NCBI RefSeq assembly: GCF_025460765.1
Contig: NZ_JAMWEG010000015.1
Location: 1 to 64,000 of the forward strand
Direction: 5' to 3'
Length of the DNA: 64,000 nucleotides
Source: Micromonospora sp. MA102
GTDB taxonomy: Bacteria; Actinomycetota; Actinomycetes; Mycobacteriales; Micromonosporaceae
The position numbers were made by a program, and so were the translations under genes. The notes under the pieces are model-generated. The model worked only from the letters and a program-made list of their open reading frames with translations, searched no databases and was not told the origin of the DNA. Of this stretch, positions 25,478 through 34,094 are shown piece after piece (within the stretch, counting starts at the first letter, position 1; every line of letters begins with the position of its first letter).

Positions 25478-26068
25478 ATGGACGAGTCGACCGGGCTGCG
25501 CGAGCGGAAGAAGGCGGCGACGCGCCTCGCCCTGCACGAGGCGGCCCTCCGTCTCGCCGCCGAGCAGGGGCCCGACCGGGTCACCGTCGAGGCGATCGCC
25601 GACGCCGCCAACGTGTCCCGGCGCACCTTCTCCAACTACTTCTCCAGCAAGGAGGAGGCGCTCTTCCACGGCGACACCATGCGGCTGCGCCGGCTGCTCG
25701 ACCTGATCGCCGAGCAACCCGCCGACCTGACACCGTGGGCGGCGCTGAGCCGGGCCGCCCTGTGCCAGGCCGACGAGATGTACGACGAGACCGCCGAATC
25801 CTGGCTCAACCGGCGCCGCCGGCTGCACGGCAACCCGGGCCTGCTGGCGCACCAGGTGGCCGCGTACACGGCGATCGAGCGGGAGCTGGCCGGGGAGCTC
25901 GGCCGCCGGATCACCGGCCCCGACATGGCGCTGCGCGCGCGAATCCTGACCGCCACCTTCCTGGCCACCCTGCGGGTCGCCGTCCAGCAGTGGATCGAGC
26001 AACCGGATCAGCCGCTGACCGACACGCTGCGGGCCGCGCTCGCCCACGCCGCCCCGGCGGCCGGCTGA
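25478..26068 (+). CDS. TetR family transcriptional regulator
   Basis: 196 residues. The N-terminal helix-turn-helix is VTVEAIADAANVSRRTFSNYFSSKEEALFHG. The C-terminal ligand-binding part is alpha-helical and not assignable to a subfamily. It is divergent from the MarR-pump operon. The following YjbR gene starts 31 nt after its stop but has its own -10 box. Confidence 0.88.
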   Translation: MDESTGLRERKKAATRLALHEAALRLAAEQGPDRVTVEAIADAANVSRRTFSNYFSSKEEALFHGDTMRLRRLLDLIAEQPADLTPWAALSRAALCQADEMYDETAESWLNRRRRLHGNPGLLAHQVAAYTAIERELAGELGRRITGPDMALRARILTATFLATLRVAVQQWIEQPDQPLTDTLRAALAHAAPAAG

Positions 26069-26085
26069 CTGTCGCACCGTGGGGC

Positions 26086-26091
26086 TAGCGT
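26086..26091 (+). promoter_or_regulatory. -10 box TAGCGT of leaderless YjbR gene
   Basis: TAGCGT ends 7 nt before GTG 26099; no Shine-Dalgarno sequence. Confidence 0.5.
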
Positions 26092-26098
26092 CCTCGGC

Positions 26099-26440
26099 GT
26101 GGTCACCGTCGACGACGTCCGCGCCCTGGCACGCACGCTGCCCCGCACCAGCGAGCACCTGATCCACGACCGGATCAAGTTCCGGGTCGGCGCGATCGTC
26201 TACGTCGCGTTCAGCCGCGACGAGCGGAGCATGGGCTTCGGCTACCCGAAGGAGCAGCGGGACGGGCTGATCGCCGCCGAGCCGGCGCTGTTCTTTTTGC
26301 CCCGGCCCTCCGACCTGCGCTTCAACTGGGTCTGCTGCCACCTGGAGCGGCTCGACCACGACCAGATGACCGAGCTGGTGTGCGAGGCGTGGCGGATGGT
26401 GGTGCCGAAGTTCCTGGCCCGCCAGCGGCTAGGCGGGTAA
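26099..26440 (+). CDS. MmcQ/YjbR family protein
   Basis: 113 residues with the YjbR fold pattern: VDDVRALARTLPRTSEHLIHDRIKFRVG at the N-terminus, VYVAFSRDERSMGFGYPKEQR in the middle and a C-terminal helix ELVCEAWRMVVPKFLAR. The family adopts a double-wing DNA-binding-like fold without proven function. The start at GTG 26099 follows the -10 box by 7 nt. Confidence 0.8.
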   Translation: MVTVDDVRALARTLPRTSEHLIHDRIKFRVGAIVYVAFSRDERSMGFGYPKEQRDGLIAAEPALFFLPRPSDLRFNWVCCHLERLDHDQMTELVCEAWRMVVPKFLARQRLGG

Positions 26441-26481
26441 CCGCGGCCGGCGGGGGCTTCGGTGAGAGCGGTACCACGCCG

Positions 26482-26487
26482 TACGGT
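26482..26487 (+). promoter_or_regulatory. -10 box TACGGT of leaderless GNAT gene
   Basis: TACGGT ends 6 nt before ATG 26494; no Shine-Dalgarno sequence. Confidence 0.5.
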
Positions 26488-26493
26488 CCCGGC

Positions 26494-27120
26494 ATGAGCG
26501 GCACCACGACATCCACGGCGGCCGTGCGGCCGTACCGGCCCGCCGACCACGACGCGGTCTACGACATCTGCGTGCGCACCGCCGACGCCGGCGGCGACGC
26601 CCGGGGCCGGTACGCCTCGGACGACCTCATGCCCGACCTGTTCGCCGGGCCCTACCTGCACCTCGAACCCGACCTGGCATTCGTCCTGGCCGACGCCGGC
26701 CGGGTGGTCGGCTACGTGGTCGGCACCGCCGACACCGCCGCCTTCGTCCGCGCCTACCGGCGCGTCTGGATCCCCCGGCTGGCACACCGCTACCCCGCGC
26801 CGGCCGGCGACCCGTGCACCCCGGACGAGGAGATGATCGCCCTGCACCACCACCCCGAGCGGATGCTCCTGCCGGAGCTGGCCGACCACCCGGCCCACCT
26901 GCACATCGACCTGCTCCCCAGCCACCAGGGTCGCGGCCACGGCCGGCGGCTGCTGGACACGTTCCGGGCCGCCGCCGCCCGCGCCGGCGCGCCCGCGCTG
27001 CACGTCGGCATGGTCACCGCCAACGTCCGCGCGCGCGGCTTCTACGACCGGCTGGGCTTCCACGTCATCCCGGTGCCCGACCCGGGCCCGCTCACCTACC
27101 TCGGGCGGTCCACCACCTGA
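26494..27120 (+). CDS. GNAT family N-acetyltransferase
   Basis: 208 residues. The acetyl-CoA site is HIDLLPSHQGRGHGRRLLDTF (QGRGHG), followed by MVTANVRARGFYDRLGFHVI. A central insertion of about 50 residues (VRAYRRVWIPRLAHRYP...DEEMIALHHHPE) resembles the larger GNATs related to O-GlcNAcase acetyltransferase-like domains. The start at ATG 26494 is preferred over upstream in-frame codons because of the -10 box 6 nt before it. Confidence 0.85.
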   Translation: MSGTTTSTAAVRPYRPADHDAVYDICVRTADAGGDARGRYASDDLMPDLFAGPYLHLEPDLAFVLADAGRVVGYVVGTADTAAFVRAYRRVWIPRLAHRYPAPAGDPCTPDEEMIALHHHPERMLLPELADHPAHLHIDLLPSHQGRGHGRRLLDTFRAAAARAGAPALHVGMVTANVRARGFYDRLGFHVIPVPDPGPLTYLGRSTT

Positions 27121-27202
27121 GCTGCGACGACGGTCCGGGCGTGTCGCGGCACGGCGATCGATTCCGCCCCGCCGGCCGGCCCGGCGCTGACAGACTCGTG
27201 CG

Positions 27203-28534
27203 GTGGGCGGCGACCGGTGGGGCAAGGGGCTGGGCCCCGCCATGCCGATCGCCCCCGCCGCCCGGGTGGACAAGTTCGAGATCTTCTTCGACCTCGTCTT
27301 CGTGGTCTCGTTCTTCCTCATCACGCGCGCCACCGCGGCGAACGTGACCGGGCGCGAACTGCTGCACGCCATGCTGGTCCTCGCCGTGCTCTGGTGGTGC
27401 TGGGTGGTCCACAGCGTGGTAGCCAGCCGGCTGCGGCTGGGCGAGGGTTTCGTCCCGGCGCTCATGGTGATCGGCATGATCGCGTTGTTCACCTTCGCGC
27501 TGGCCCTGCCGCAGACCTTCGGCGACCTCCAGCAGGGCAGCGCCGGGCCCATGCTGGTCACCGTCAGCTACGTGGTGACCCGCACCGTGCACCTGTCGCT
27601 CTACGTGTACGCGACCCGGGGCGACCCGGCGGGACGGCGCAAGCTGTGGCATTTCCTCCCCGAGGTGCTGATCACCACCCTCCTGCTGCTGGTCGCGGCG
27701 CTGCTCCCGCCCATGGTCGGGGACCCGGACGTCGGGTTGTGGCTGCGCGACGGGCTCTGGATCGGCGTGGTGGTCGTGCAGTACGCCGGCGGCCTGCTGT
27801 CCGGCGCGGAGGGCTGGCAGATCACCTCCGCCGAGCACTGGACCGAACGCTACGACCTGATCCTGATCATCGCGCTGGGCGAGTCGGTGATCTCGGTCGG
27901 CGTCGGCGGCAACCTGCTCGGCAAGCCGGTCACCTGGCCGGCCATCCCCGCGGCGATCTTCGGCATCCTGTTCACCGCGGCGCTCTGGTGGGTGCACTTC
28001 GACATGATCGGTCCGGCCGCACGGATCGCTCTGCACGCCGCCGAGGGCCGCCCGCGCGTGGCGATGGCCCGGGACGCGTACGCCTATCTCTACCTGCCCA
28101 TGATCGCCGGGGTGATCCTTTTCGCCATCGGCGCGGAGGAGCTGGTGCGGACGATCACCGACCCGGTCGGCGGGGTGGCCGAGCGGGCGCACGGGCCGGC
28201 CGTGCCGTTGCTCTTCGCCGGGGTGATGATCTACCTGGCCGCCGACATGGCCTTCCAGCTGCGCACCCTGAAGACCCTGTCCTGGAGCCGGCTCGGCGCC
28301 CTCATCGCGCTCGCCGCCGGGTTGCCGGTCGCCGGGCACCTGCCCGCGCTCGCCGCGCTCGGGCTGCTCACCGCCATCTGCGTCGCGCTCGTCGCGTACG
28401 AGGTGGTGACGATGGCGGAGGCCCGAACCGCGCTGCGGCGGGCGGTGTACGAGGAGAAGGCCAGCCACGAGGCGGGCGAGGCGGCGTTCCGTGCCCGCTG
28501 GCACGACGGCGGCCCGGACCGGTCCGCGGGGTAG
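27203..28534 (+). CDS. LtrA family membrane protein (low temperature requirement protein A)
   Basis: 443 residues, about 12 hydrophobic helices. The family's N-terminal block VDKFEIFFDLVFVVSF and the central ERYDLILIIALGESVISVG are both present, as are the paired helices with LWWVHFD. The family is named from a Listeria locus needed at low temperature; the biochemical function is unknown. GTG 27203 has no ribosome site; CAGACT, 6 nt upstream, may be the -10 of a leaderless transcript. Confidence 0.85.
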   Translation: MGGDRWGKGLGPAMPIAPAARVDKFEIFFDLVFVVSFFLITRATAANVTGRELLHAMLVLAVLWWCWVVHSVVASRLRLGEGFVPALMVIGMIALFTFALALPQTFGDLQQGSAGPMLVTVSYVVTRTVHLSLYVYATRGDPAGRRKLWHFLPEVLITTLLLLVAALLPPMVGDPDVGLWLRDGLWIGVVVVQYAGGLLSGAEGWQITSAEHWTERYDLILIIALGESVISVGVGGNLLGKPVTWPAIPAAIFGILFTAALWWVHFDMIGPAARIALHAAEGRPRVAMARDAYAYLYLPMIAGVILFAIGAEELVRTITDPVGGVAERAHGPAVPLLFAGVMIYLAADMAFQLRTLKTLSWSRLGALIALAAGLPVAGHLPALAALGLLTAICVALVAYEVVTMAEARTALRRAVYEEKASHEAGEAAFRARWHDGGPDRSAG

Positions 28535-28571
28535 CCGGTCGCCCGTTCCCCATGGTGGGACGGGCTGGCCT

Positions 28572-28577
28572 TAGAGT
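28572..28577 (+). promoter_or_regulatory. -10 box TAGAGT of leaderless SRPBCC-fusion gene
   Basis: TAGAGT ends 6 nt before GTG 28584; no Shine-Dalgarno sequence. Confidence 0.55.
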
Positions 28578-28583
28578 CTCCGC

Positions 28584-29651
28584 GTGATCGAGATCGCCAC
28601 CGAGGTCGACCTGTCCCACCCGCCGGCACGAATCTGGCGGGCGCTGACGGAACAGGCGCTGCTCGCCAAATGGTTCGCCGGCAGCGAGTCGCTGGGCGAC
28701 CGGACGCTGCTGCGGACCGGAGGGCTGCCCGGCTACGACGCCGACACCGACGTGGAGGTGGTCGAGCTGCGCGCGCCGGAACGGCTGGTGCTGCGCTGCC
28801 GCGAGGGCACCCGGAGCACCCGGCTGGCGTGCGACCTGGTCCCCATCGGTCACGGCTCGCGGCTGTCCGTGCGGGAGGTGCTGGAGGAGGGCGACTGGGA
28901 CGCCGACCGGCGCGCCGAGCAACACCAGCGGGCGGTGACCGGACGGCTCCCGGCGATCCTCGACTGGCTGGCGTTCCAGGAGATCGACCTGCGCCGGGCC
29001 GAGGGCGGGCTGACCGCCGAACTGCCGATGGTCGGGCCCGGTGCGGCGGACGGCCGGTCCGGGCGTCGTCGTCTGGTGCTGCTGGCGGCCGGCGTGCTGG
29101 CGATGCTCGGCGTGGCCGCCGGGGGGACGGTGTGGGCCACCAGGCCCGCCCCGACCGCGCCGGCCGCCGCGCCGGCGTCGACACCGCCGTCGTCGCCGCC
29201 CGCGCCGGCCACGAGCAGCGCACCGCCCCGGGCCACCCCGTCCCGGCCCACGCCGTCGGCCAGCCGCCGCAGCGTCGCGCCGGCGACGAGCGCGCCCGCC
29301 TCCCCCACCCGAAGGCCCAGCCTCAGCCCGCCGCCGGCCGCGCGGCTGGCCGCCAGCTACGAGACCGTCTCCGACCGGGTCTTCGGCTACCGGAGCCAGG
29401 TGGTGCTGCGCAATCCCGGTCCGGCGGCGAGGCAGGACTGGACGGTGACCGTGACGCTGGGCGACGACGCCACGGTCAGCAGCGTCAACGGGGCCGAGGC
29501 CAAGCAGGACGGCGCGGTGGTCACCTTCACGGGCGCGGCGGTGCCGGCGGGCGGGTCGACCACGATCCGGTTCGACGTGCGGGATCCCGACCTGTCGGCC
29601 ACGGGGCCGGAGGGCTGCACGGTGGACGGGGCGGCCTGCTCCGGGCTGTGA
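28584..29651 (+). CDS. SRPBCC (AHSA1-like) domain - transmembrane - CBM2-like fusion protein
   Basis: 355 residues with three parts. Residues 1-150 are an SRPBCC/AHSA1-like domain (IEIATEVDLSHPPARIWRALTEQALLAKWF is the typical opening), normally a cytosolic lipid- or chaperone-binding fold. A membrane helix lies at about 165-188 after RSGRRR, which by the positive-inside rule puts the SRPBCC part inside. A Pro/Ser/Thr/Ala-rich linker (190-250) leads to an Ig-like sandwich (about 253-355; YRSQVVLRNPGPAARQDWTV) resembling CBM2, with a terminal Cys pair (GCTVDGAACSG). The surface tryptophans used by CBM2 for cellulose are mostly absent. I know no established function for this combination. A very strong bidirectional hairpin follows. 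Confidence 0.75.
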   Translation: MIEIATEVDLSHPPARIWRALTEQALLAKWFAGSESLGDRTLLRTGGLPGYDADTDVEVVELRAPERLVLRCREGTRSTRLACDLVPIGHGSRLSVREVLEEGDWDADRRAEQHQRAVTGRLPAILDWLAFQEIDLRRAEGGLTAELPMVGPGAADGRSGRRRLVLLAAGVLAMLGVAAGGTVWATRPAPTAPAAAPASTPPSSPPAPATSSAPPRATPSRPTPSASRRSVAPATSAPASPTRRPSLSPPPAARLAASYETVSDRVFGYRSQVVLRNPGPAARQDWTVTVTLGDDATVSSVNGAEAKQDGAVVTFTGAAVPAGGSTTIRFDVRDPDLSATGPEGCTVDGAACSGL

Positions 29652-29670
29652 CGCGGGTTCGGCCACGGCA

Positions 29671-29708
29671 CGGCGCCGCCGGGAGGATCGTTCCTCCCGG
29701 CGGCGCCG
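29671..29708. terminator. Bidirectional terminator, perfect 17-bp stem
   Basis: Arms 29671-29687 and 29692-29708 are exact complements with loop TCGT. It separates the convergent SRPBCC-fusion and GH87 genes. Confidence 0.85.
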
Positions 29709-29720
29709 CTGACCGAGGGA

Positions 29721-32700
29721 TCAGTTCCGGTTGATGGTGAAGGTGCTGGTCGTGTTCCTGATGTCCTGGTAGTTGTCGGTCAGCCGGAGGTTGGTGAAGG
29801 TGGCGGAGCCGACCGCCGGGCCCTGTCCCGGCTCGGGCATCTCGTTGACCCAGATGCCGAAGCCGGACTTGGCGTCGAAGGCGTCACCGCTGCGCTTCGC
29901 CCCGGAGATCGACACATTGGTCAGGACCGTGTCGGTGACCGGATTCTCCGGTTGGCTGCCGGTGTACTTGGTCTGGAACATGATCCCGGAGTACGTCGGG
30001 TCGACGATGTCCACGTCGGAGATCCGGATGCCGCGGAACTCCTTGGAGGCAGAGAAGAGCCACAGGGCCGGGAACGTCTGCTGGCCCCAGAAGTGCCCGC
30101 CCGACCGGATCAGCGAGACGTTCTGGAACTGGGTGGGTGGGCTGGCGCCGAACCCGACGAACGGGTAGCCGAAGTCCAGCGAGCTGATGGTGATGCCCGA
30201 GTACGTCAGCTGGTCGGCGATGTAGAGGTTGCGGAAGACGTTGTCGTAGCCGCCGTAGACCGCCACGCCGGCCGCCCGCCACGTCAGTGTGGCGGTGAGG
30301 TTCTCGAACACGTTGCCGTGGTTGCCGCCCGAGCCGCCCTGGTCGGTCGCGGAGAACAGCGCGAAGGCGTCGTCGCCGTTGGATCGGCCCTCCGAGTTGG
30401 TGACCAGGTTGTTCGTGCTGGCGTTGGTCATGTTGACCGCGTCGGCGAAGGTGTCGCGGAAGCGGCTGTCCCGGATGGTCAGCCCGCTGACGCTCACCCC
30501 CCAGTACGCGCAGACGGTGTGCTCGACCCAGACGCTGTCCAGCGTCATGTTGTCGACGTCCTTCAGCTCGCCCCACACCTTGCCCGGACCGTCGATCCGG
30601 GTGGTGTAGTTGCCGAAGAAGGCCAGGTGGGCGAAGGTCGACCCGCTGGCCGAGGACTCCACCCGGAAGCCGGCGTCGGTGTTCTGCTGGTTGGTGGGCG
30701 TCTGGAAGCGGGTGTACCACATGCCCGCGCCGACCACCCGGACCGGCTTGCCGTACACCTGGAACTTCTGGGCGGTGTCGTAGGTGCCGGGCGGCAGGTA
30801 GACGCCGACCAGGTTGCCGGTGGCGTCCATCCGGACGGCGTCCAGGGCGTTCTGCACGTCCGCGTGGCTGAAGCCGTTCGGCACCGCGTACCGGGCCGGG
30901 TCCGGGTTGGCCCGGGGCGACACCAGCTCGGTGTTGACGAAGTCGATCGCGTACGTGGTGCTGTTGGCCGGGTCCTTCTGGAGCCGGATGGTGGCGCCGG
31001 CCGGTACGGTCGAGTTCAACATCACGTTGGCCTCGTCGTACAGGTGGCGGGGCGCGCCGGCGCCCGGTGAGTCGCTGGGGCCGGCCTCGGCGCCGTAGAG
31101 CCAGATGTGCTTCGAGGTCAGGTTGATCGGCTTGTGCAGCACGCCGTTGACGTAGATGTTCAACGTCGAGTCGATCCCGCCGCCGCCCGGGGCGTCCGGG
31201 ATGGAGAAGCGGGTGACCAGGGTGTTGGTGGACGCCCGGGTGGTCCACTCGACGTACGCGCCGGTGGTGTTCAGGGTGACCGCGCGGCGGCCGGACGCCT
31301 CACCGGCCAGGTCGCCGATGGTCCGGTTCGGCCCGAGCACCTGCGCGCCGCCGCCGACCCGGCCGTCCTCGGCCTCGTACATGTCGTACGGGACGTTCGC
31401 GCCCCGGCCCACGAACAGCGGCCGCTCGGTGGTGTTGTTCTGCTGCTTGACGGGCAGCTCGTTGGCGTCGGCGGCGAGTGCCACCCGCACCGTGTACTTC
31501 CCGTTCGCCGCCGTCCAGCCGCCCAGGTCGACCGGCGGGCTGGTCGCCCCGGCCGCCAGGGTTCCGCTGTACGAGCCGGTCAGGGTCCGCACCACCGCGC
31601 CGTTGTCGCTGAGCAGGGTGAGGGTGATGCCGTGCGCCCCGCCGGCCGAGGCGACCGTGCCCTGGTTGCGGATCGACACCGCGAAGCTGACCGCGGTGCC
31701 GGCGCTCGGCGTGCCGGGTGACCAGCTCACCGCGCCCGCGACCAGGTCGGAGCTGGGCACCGGGCTGACGGTCAGCGCGGTGGTCCGGCTGTTGTTCGAC
31801 TCGTTCTGCTCGATGACGGTGTTCGCCTCGTCGGCGGTGGCCGTCACCTCGTAGCTGCCGGCGTTGCGCGCGCCGATGCCCACGGTGACGGTCGCCGACG
31901 CACCGGCCGCGAGCGCCCCGACGGCCGCGGTGCCGACCTTGGTCGTACCCAGGGAGAAGGTGACCGCGGAGGCGGCGGCCGGCGCGGTGCCGGCGTTGCG
32001 GACGGTGGCGGAGAGCGTGACGGCGTCGGTCTCCACCGGCGCGGACGGTGCCGCGGACAGCGCGGTGACGGTGAGGTCCGGGTTCGGCGCCGGCGTGCCG
32101 ATCACCTGGAACTCGGCGACCTGACCGTTGGACGAGCCCGAGTTGGCGGTGAACTGCAGCCGCACGTCCGCGGCCGTGGCGCTGACCGGGATGGTCACCG
32201 TGTTGCTGCTGCTCGGGCTGAACGAGTACGTCGCCGAGCCGACCACGCTGGTGAACCCGGACGCGGACTGCTCCCGGCCGAGCACCTGGAAGGTCTGCGT
32301 GCGCGGCCCCCAGACCGGGTCCGGGTTGAGCTTGACGACGATCGCGCTGATGCTGGCGTTGGCGCCCAGCGCGACGGTCAGCGTGCTCGGGTACGCCCCC
32401 GGCGCGCCCTCCCAGTAGGTCGTCACGTCACCGTCGTTGGCGTTGGCCGCGGTGAACACGTGCACCACCGAGGAGGCGGTGATCGGCTTGCCGGCGGCCA
32501 GGTTGGTGCCTCCCGGGGTGCTGCCGGTCCGGGTGACCGTGTTGGAGGTCGCCGAGACGTTCCCGGCCGCGTCCCGGGCCCGGACGAAGTACGAGACGGT
32601 GGCGCTGTCCGGCTGGGTGTCGGTGTAGGTGAGGGTCGAGCCGCTGACGCTGCCGCGCAGCGCGTTGTTGGCGTAGACGTCGTAGCCGGTCACGCCGACG

Positions 32701-34001
32701 TTGTCGGTCGACGCCGTCCAGGTCAGCCGGATCTGCCCGCTCGCCGGCTGGGTGTACGCCAGGTTGCCCGGCGCTGTCGGCGCCGTGGTGTCGCCGGTGT
32801 TGCCGGTGCGGGTGACGGTGTTGCTGCTGGCCGACTGGTTGCCGGCGGCGTCGCGGGCCCGGACGTAGTAGGAGACCGTCGACCCGGCCGGCTGGGTATC
32901 GGTCCAGGTGAGGGTCGAGCCGCTGACGCTGGTGCGCAGCGTGCCGTTGGCGTAGACGTCGTAGCCGGTCACGCCGACGTTGTCGGTCGACGCCGTCCAG
33001 GCGAGCCGGACCTGGTCGGCGGCGGGCTCGGTGAAGGCGAGGTTGCCGGGAGCGCTCGGCGGCTGGGTGTCGCCGGTGGCCGGGCCGTAGACCTCCAGTT
33101 CGGCGAGCTGGCCGGCGGGCCAGCCGGTGTTGGCGGTGAACAGCAGCCGCACGTAGCGGGTGGTGGCCGTGCCGAAGGTGACGGTGACCGTGTTGCCGCT
33201 GCCGGGGTCGAACGCGTACCCGGCGGAGCCGGCGAGGGTGCCGAAGGTGGACCCGTCGGTGCTGCTCTGCACGGTGAGTGTCTGGGTGCGTGCCGGCCAG
33301 CCGGCGGGAAGCTTCAGCACCACCTTGTTGACCGCCACGGCGGCGCCCAGGTCGACCCGGATCCACTGCGGGAATGCGTTGTTGGCGCTCTCCCAGTAGG
33401 TGGCCGGGTTGCCGTCGTTGGCGTTGGCCGCGCCGTAGACGTCGGAGTGGCCGCTCTCCGCCATGGTCCGGCCCAGGGCCAGGTTGGCCGACGCGCTCGC
33501 CGATCCGTACACCTCCAGCTCGGCGAGCTGCGCGGCGGCCCAGCCGGTGTTGGCAGTGACCGCGATCCGGACGTGGCGGGCGCTGGTCGCCGGGAAGCTC
33601 AGCGTGACCGTGTTGCCGTTGGCCGGGCTGAAGGTGCGGCCCGCCGAGGCGACCAGGGTGGTGAAGGTGCCGCCGTCGGTGCTGCCCTGCACCGACAGGG
33701 TCTCGGTGCGGGTCTCCCAGCCGGCGGGGAGCTTCAGCACGACCTGGTCGACCGACTGGGCGGAACCGAGGTCGACCTGGGCCCACTGGGGAAACGCGCC
33801 GGCGCTCTCCCAGTAGCTGCCGGCGTTGCCGTCGGTGAGGTTGCCGGCCGCGTAGGGGCCGTTGACGCTGCTGGCCGTGGCGGTGCGGCCGAGCGCGAGG
33901 TTGGGGCCGCCGGCCGCGGCGGCCGGGGACGGGGGCGGGGCCGTGACGGCCAGCGCGACCGCGGCGAGCACCGCGACCAGCCGGGTACGGAATCTGGACA
34001 T
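29721..34001 (-). CDS. Secreted GH87-like alpha-1,3-glucanase with discoidin, FN3 and CARDB modules (GH87-1)
   Basis: 1426 residues: signal peptide 1-30; two discoidin (F5/8C) domains (about 33-170, 172-310); two FN3 modules (316-405, 408-495); a third discoidin domain (500-640); two CARDB-like sandwiches (643-745, 748-865); a CBM35-like domain beginning MYEAEDGRVGGG (870-1030); and a C-terminal right-handed beta-helix (1040-1426). In the helix Asp1187 and the pair Asp1210-Asp1211 (NGDD) have the D-N22-D-D spacing known for the GH87 catalytic triad. The surrounding sequence differs from the other two GH87 genes (VNMTNAST where they have NFHxGVT), so substrate may differ. It is the last gene of the minus-strand cluster. 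ATG 34001 with AAGAAGG upstream is the start. Confidence 0.8.
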   Translation of the reverse strand: MSRFRTRLVAVLAAVALAVTAPPPSPAAAAGGPNLALGRTATASSVNGPYAAGNLTDGNAGSYWESAGAFPQWAQVDLGSAQSVDQVVLKLPAGWETRTETLSVQGSTDGGTFTTLVASAGRTFSPANGNTVTLSFPATSARHVRIAVTANTGWAAAQLAELEVYGSASASANLALGRTMAESGHSDVYGAANANDGNPATYWESANNAFPQWIRVDLGAAVAVNKVVLKLPAGWPARTQTLTVQSSTDGSTFGTLAGSAGYAFDPGSGNTVTVTFGTATTRYVRLLFTANTGWPAGQLAELEVYGPATGDTQPPSAPGNLAFTEPAADQVRLAWTASTDNVGVTGYDVYANGTLRTSVSGSTLTWTDTQPAGSTVSYYVRARDAAGNQSASSNTVTRTGNTGDTTAPTAPGNLAYTQPASGQIRLTWTASTDNVGVTGYDVYANNALRGSVSGSTLTYTDTQPDSATVSYFVRARDAAGNVSATSNTVTRTGSTPGGTNLAAGKPITASSVVHVFTAANANDGDVTTYWEGAPGAYPSTLTVALGANASISAIVVKLNPDPVWGPRTQTFQVLGREQSASGFTSVVGSATYSFSPSSSNTVTIPVSATAADVRLQFTANSGSSNGQVAEFQVIGTPAPNPDLTVTALSAAPSAPVETDAVTLSATVRNAGTAPAAASAVTFSLGTTKVGTAAVGALAAGASATVTVGIGARNAGSYEVTATADEANTVIEQNESNNSRTTALTVSPVPSSDLVAGAVSWSPGTPSAGTAVSFAVSIRNQGTVASAGGAHGITLTLLSDNGAVVRTLTGSYSGTLAAGATSPPVDLGGWTAANGKYTVRVALAADANELPVKQQNNTTERPLFVGRGANVPYDMYEAEDGRVGGGAQVLGPNRTIGDLAGEASGRRAVTLNTTGAYVEWTTRASTNTLVTRFSIPDAPGGGGIDSTLNIYVNGVLHKPINLTSKHIWLYGAEAGPSDSPGAGAPRHLYDEANVMLNSTVPAGATIRLQKDPANSTTYAIDFVNTELVSPRANPDPARYAVPNGFSHADVQNALDAVRMDATGNLVGVYLPPGTYDTAQKFQVYGKPVRVVGAGMWYTRFQTPTNQQNTDAGFRVESSASGSTFAHLAFFGNYTTRIDGPGKVWGELKDVDNMTLDSVWVEHTVCAYWGVSVSGLTIRDSRFRDTFADAVNMTNASTNNLVTNSEGRSNGDDAFALFSATDQGGSGGNHGNVFENLTATLTWRAAGVAVYGGYDNVFRNLYIADQLTYSGITISSLDFGYPFVGFGASPPTQFQNVSLIRSGGHFWGQQTFPALWLFSASKEFRGIRISDVDIVDPTYSGIMFQTKYTGSQPENPVTDTVLTNVSISGAKRSGDAFDAKSGFGIWVNEMPEPGQGPAVGSATFTNLRLTDNYQDIRNTTSTFTINRN

Positions 34002-34056
34002 GGTGGAGGGACACCTTCTTCCGGGGACGTGGAGAGGTGGGTGTGGTGGGGGGTGG

Positions 34057-34088
34057 CCGGGGTCCCCGCCGCGCCGCGGGGACCCCGG
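34057..34088 (-). terminator. Hairpin terminator after GH87-2
   Basis: Arms 34057-34069 and 34076-34088 are exact complements (13 bp, 6-nt loop) directly after the GH87-2 stop, so GH87-1 probably has its own promoter or gets read-through. Confidence 0.75.
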
Positions 34089-34094
34089 GGGCGG

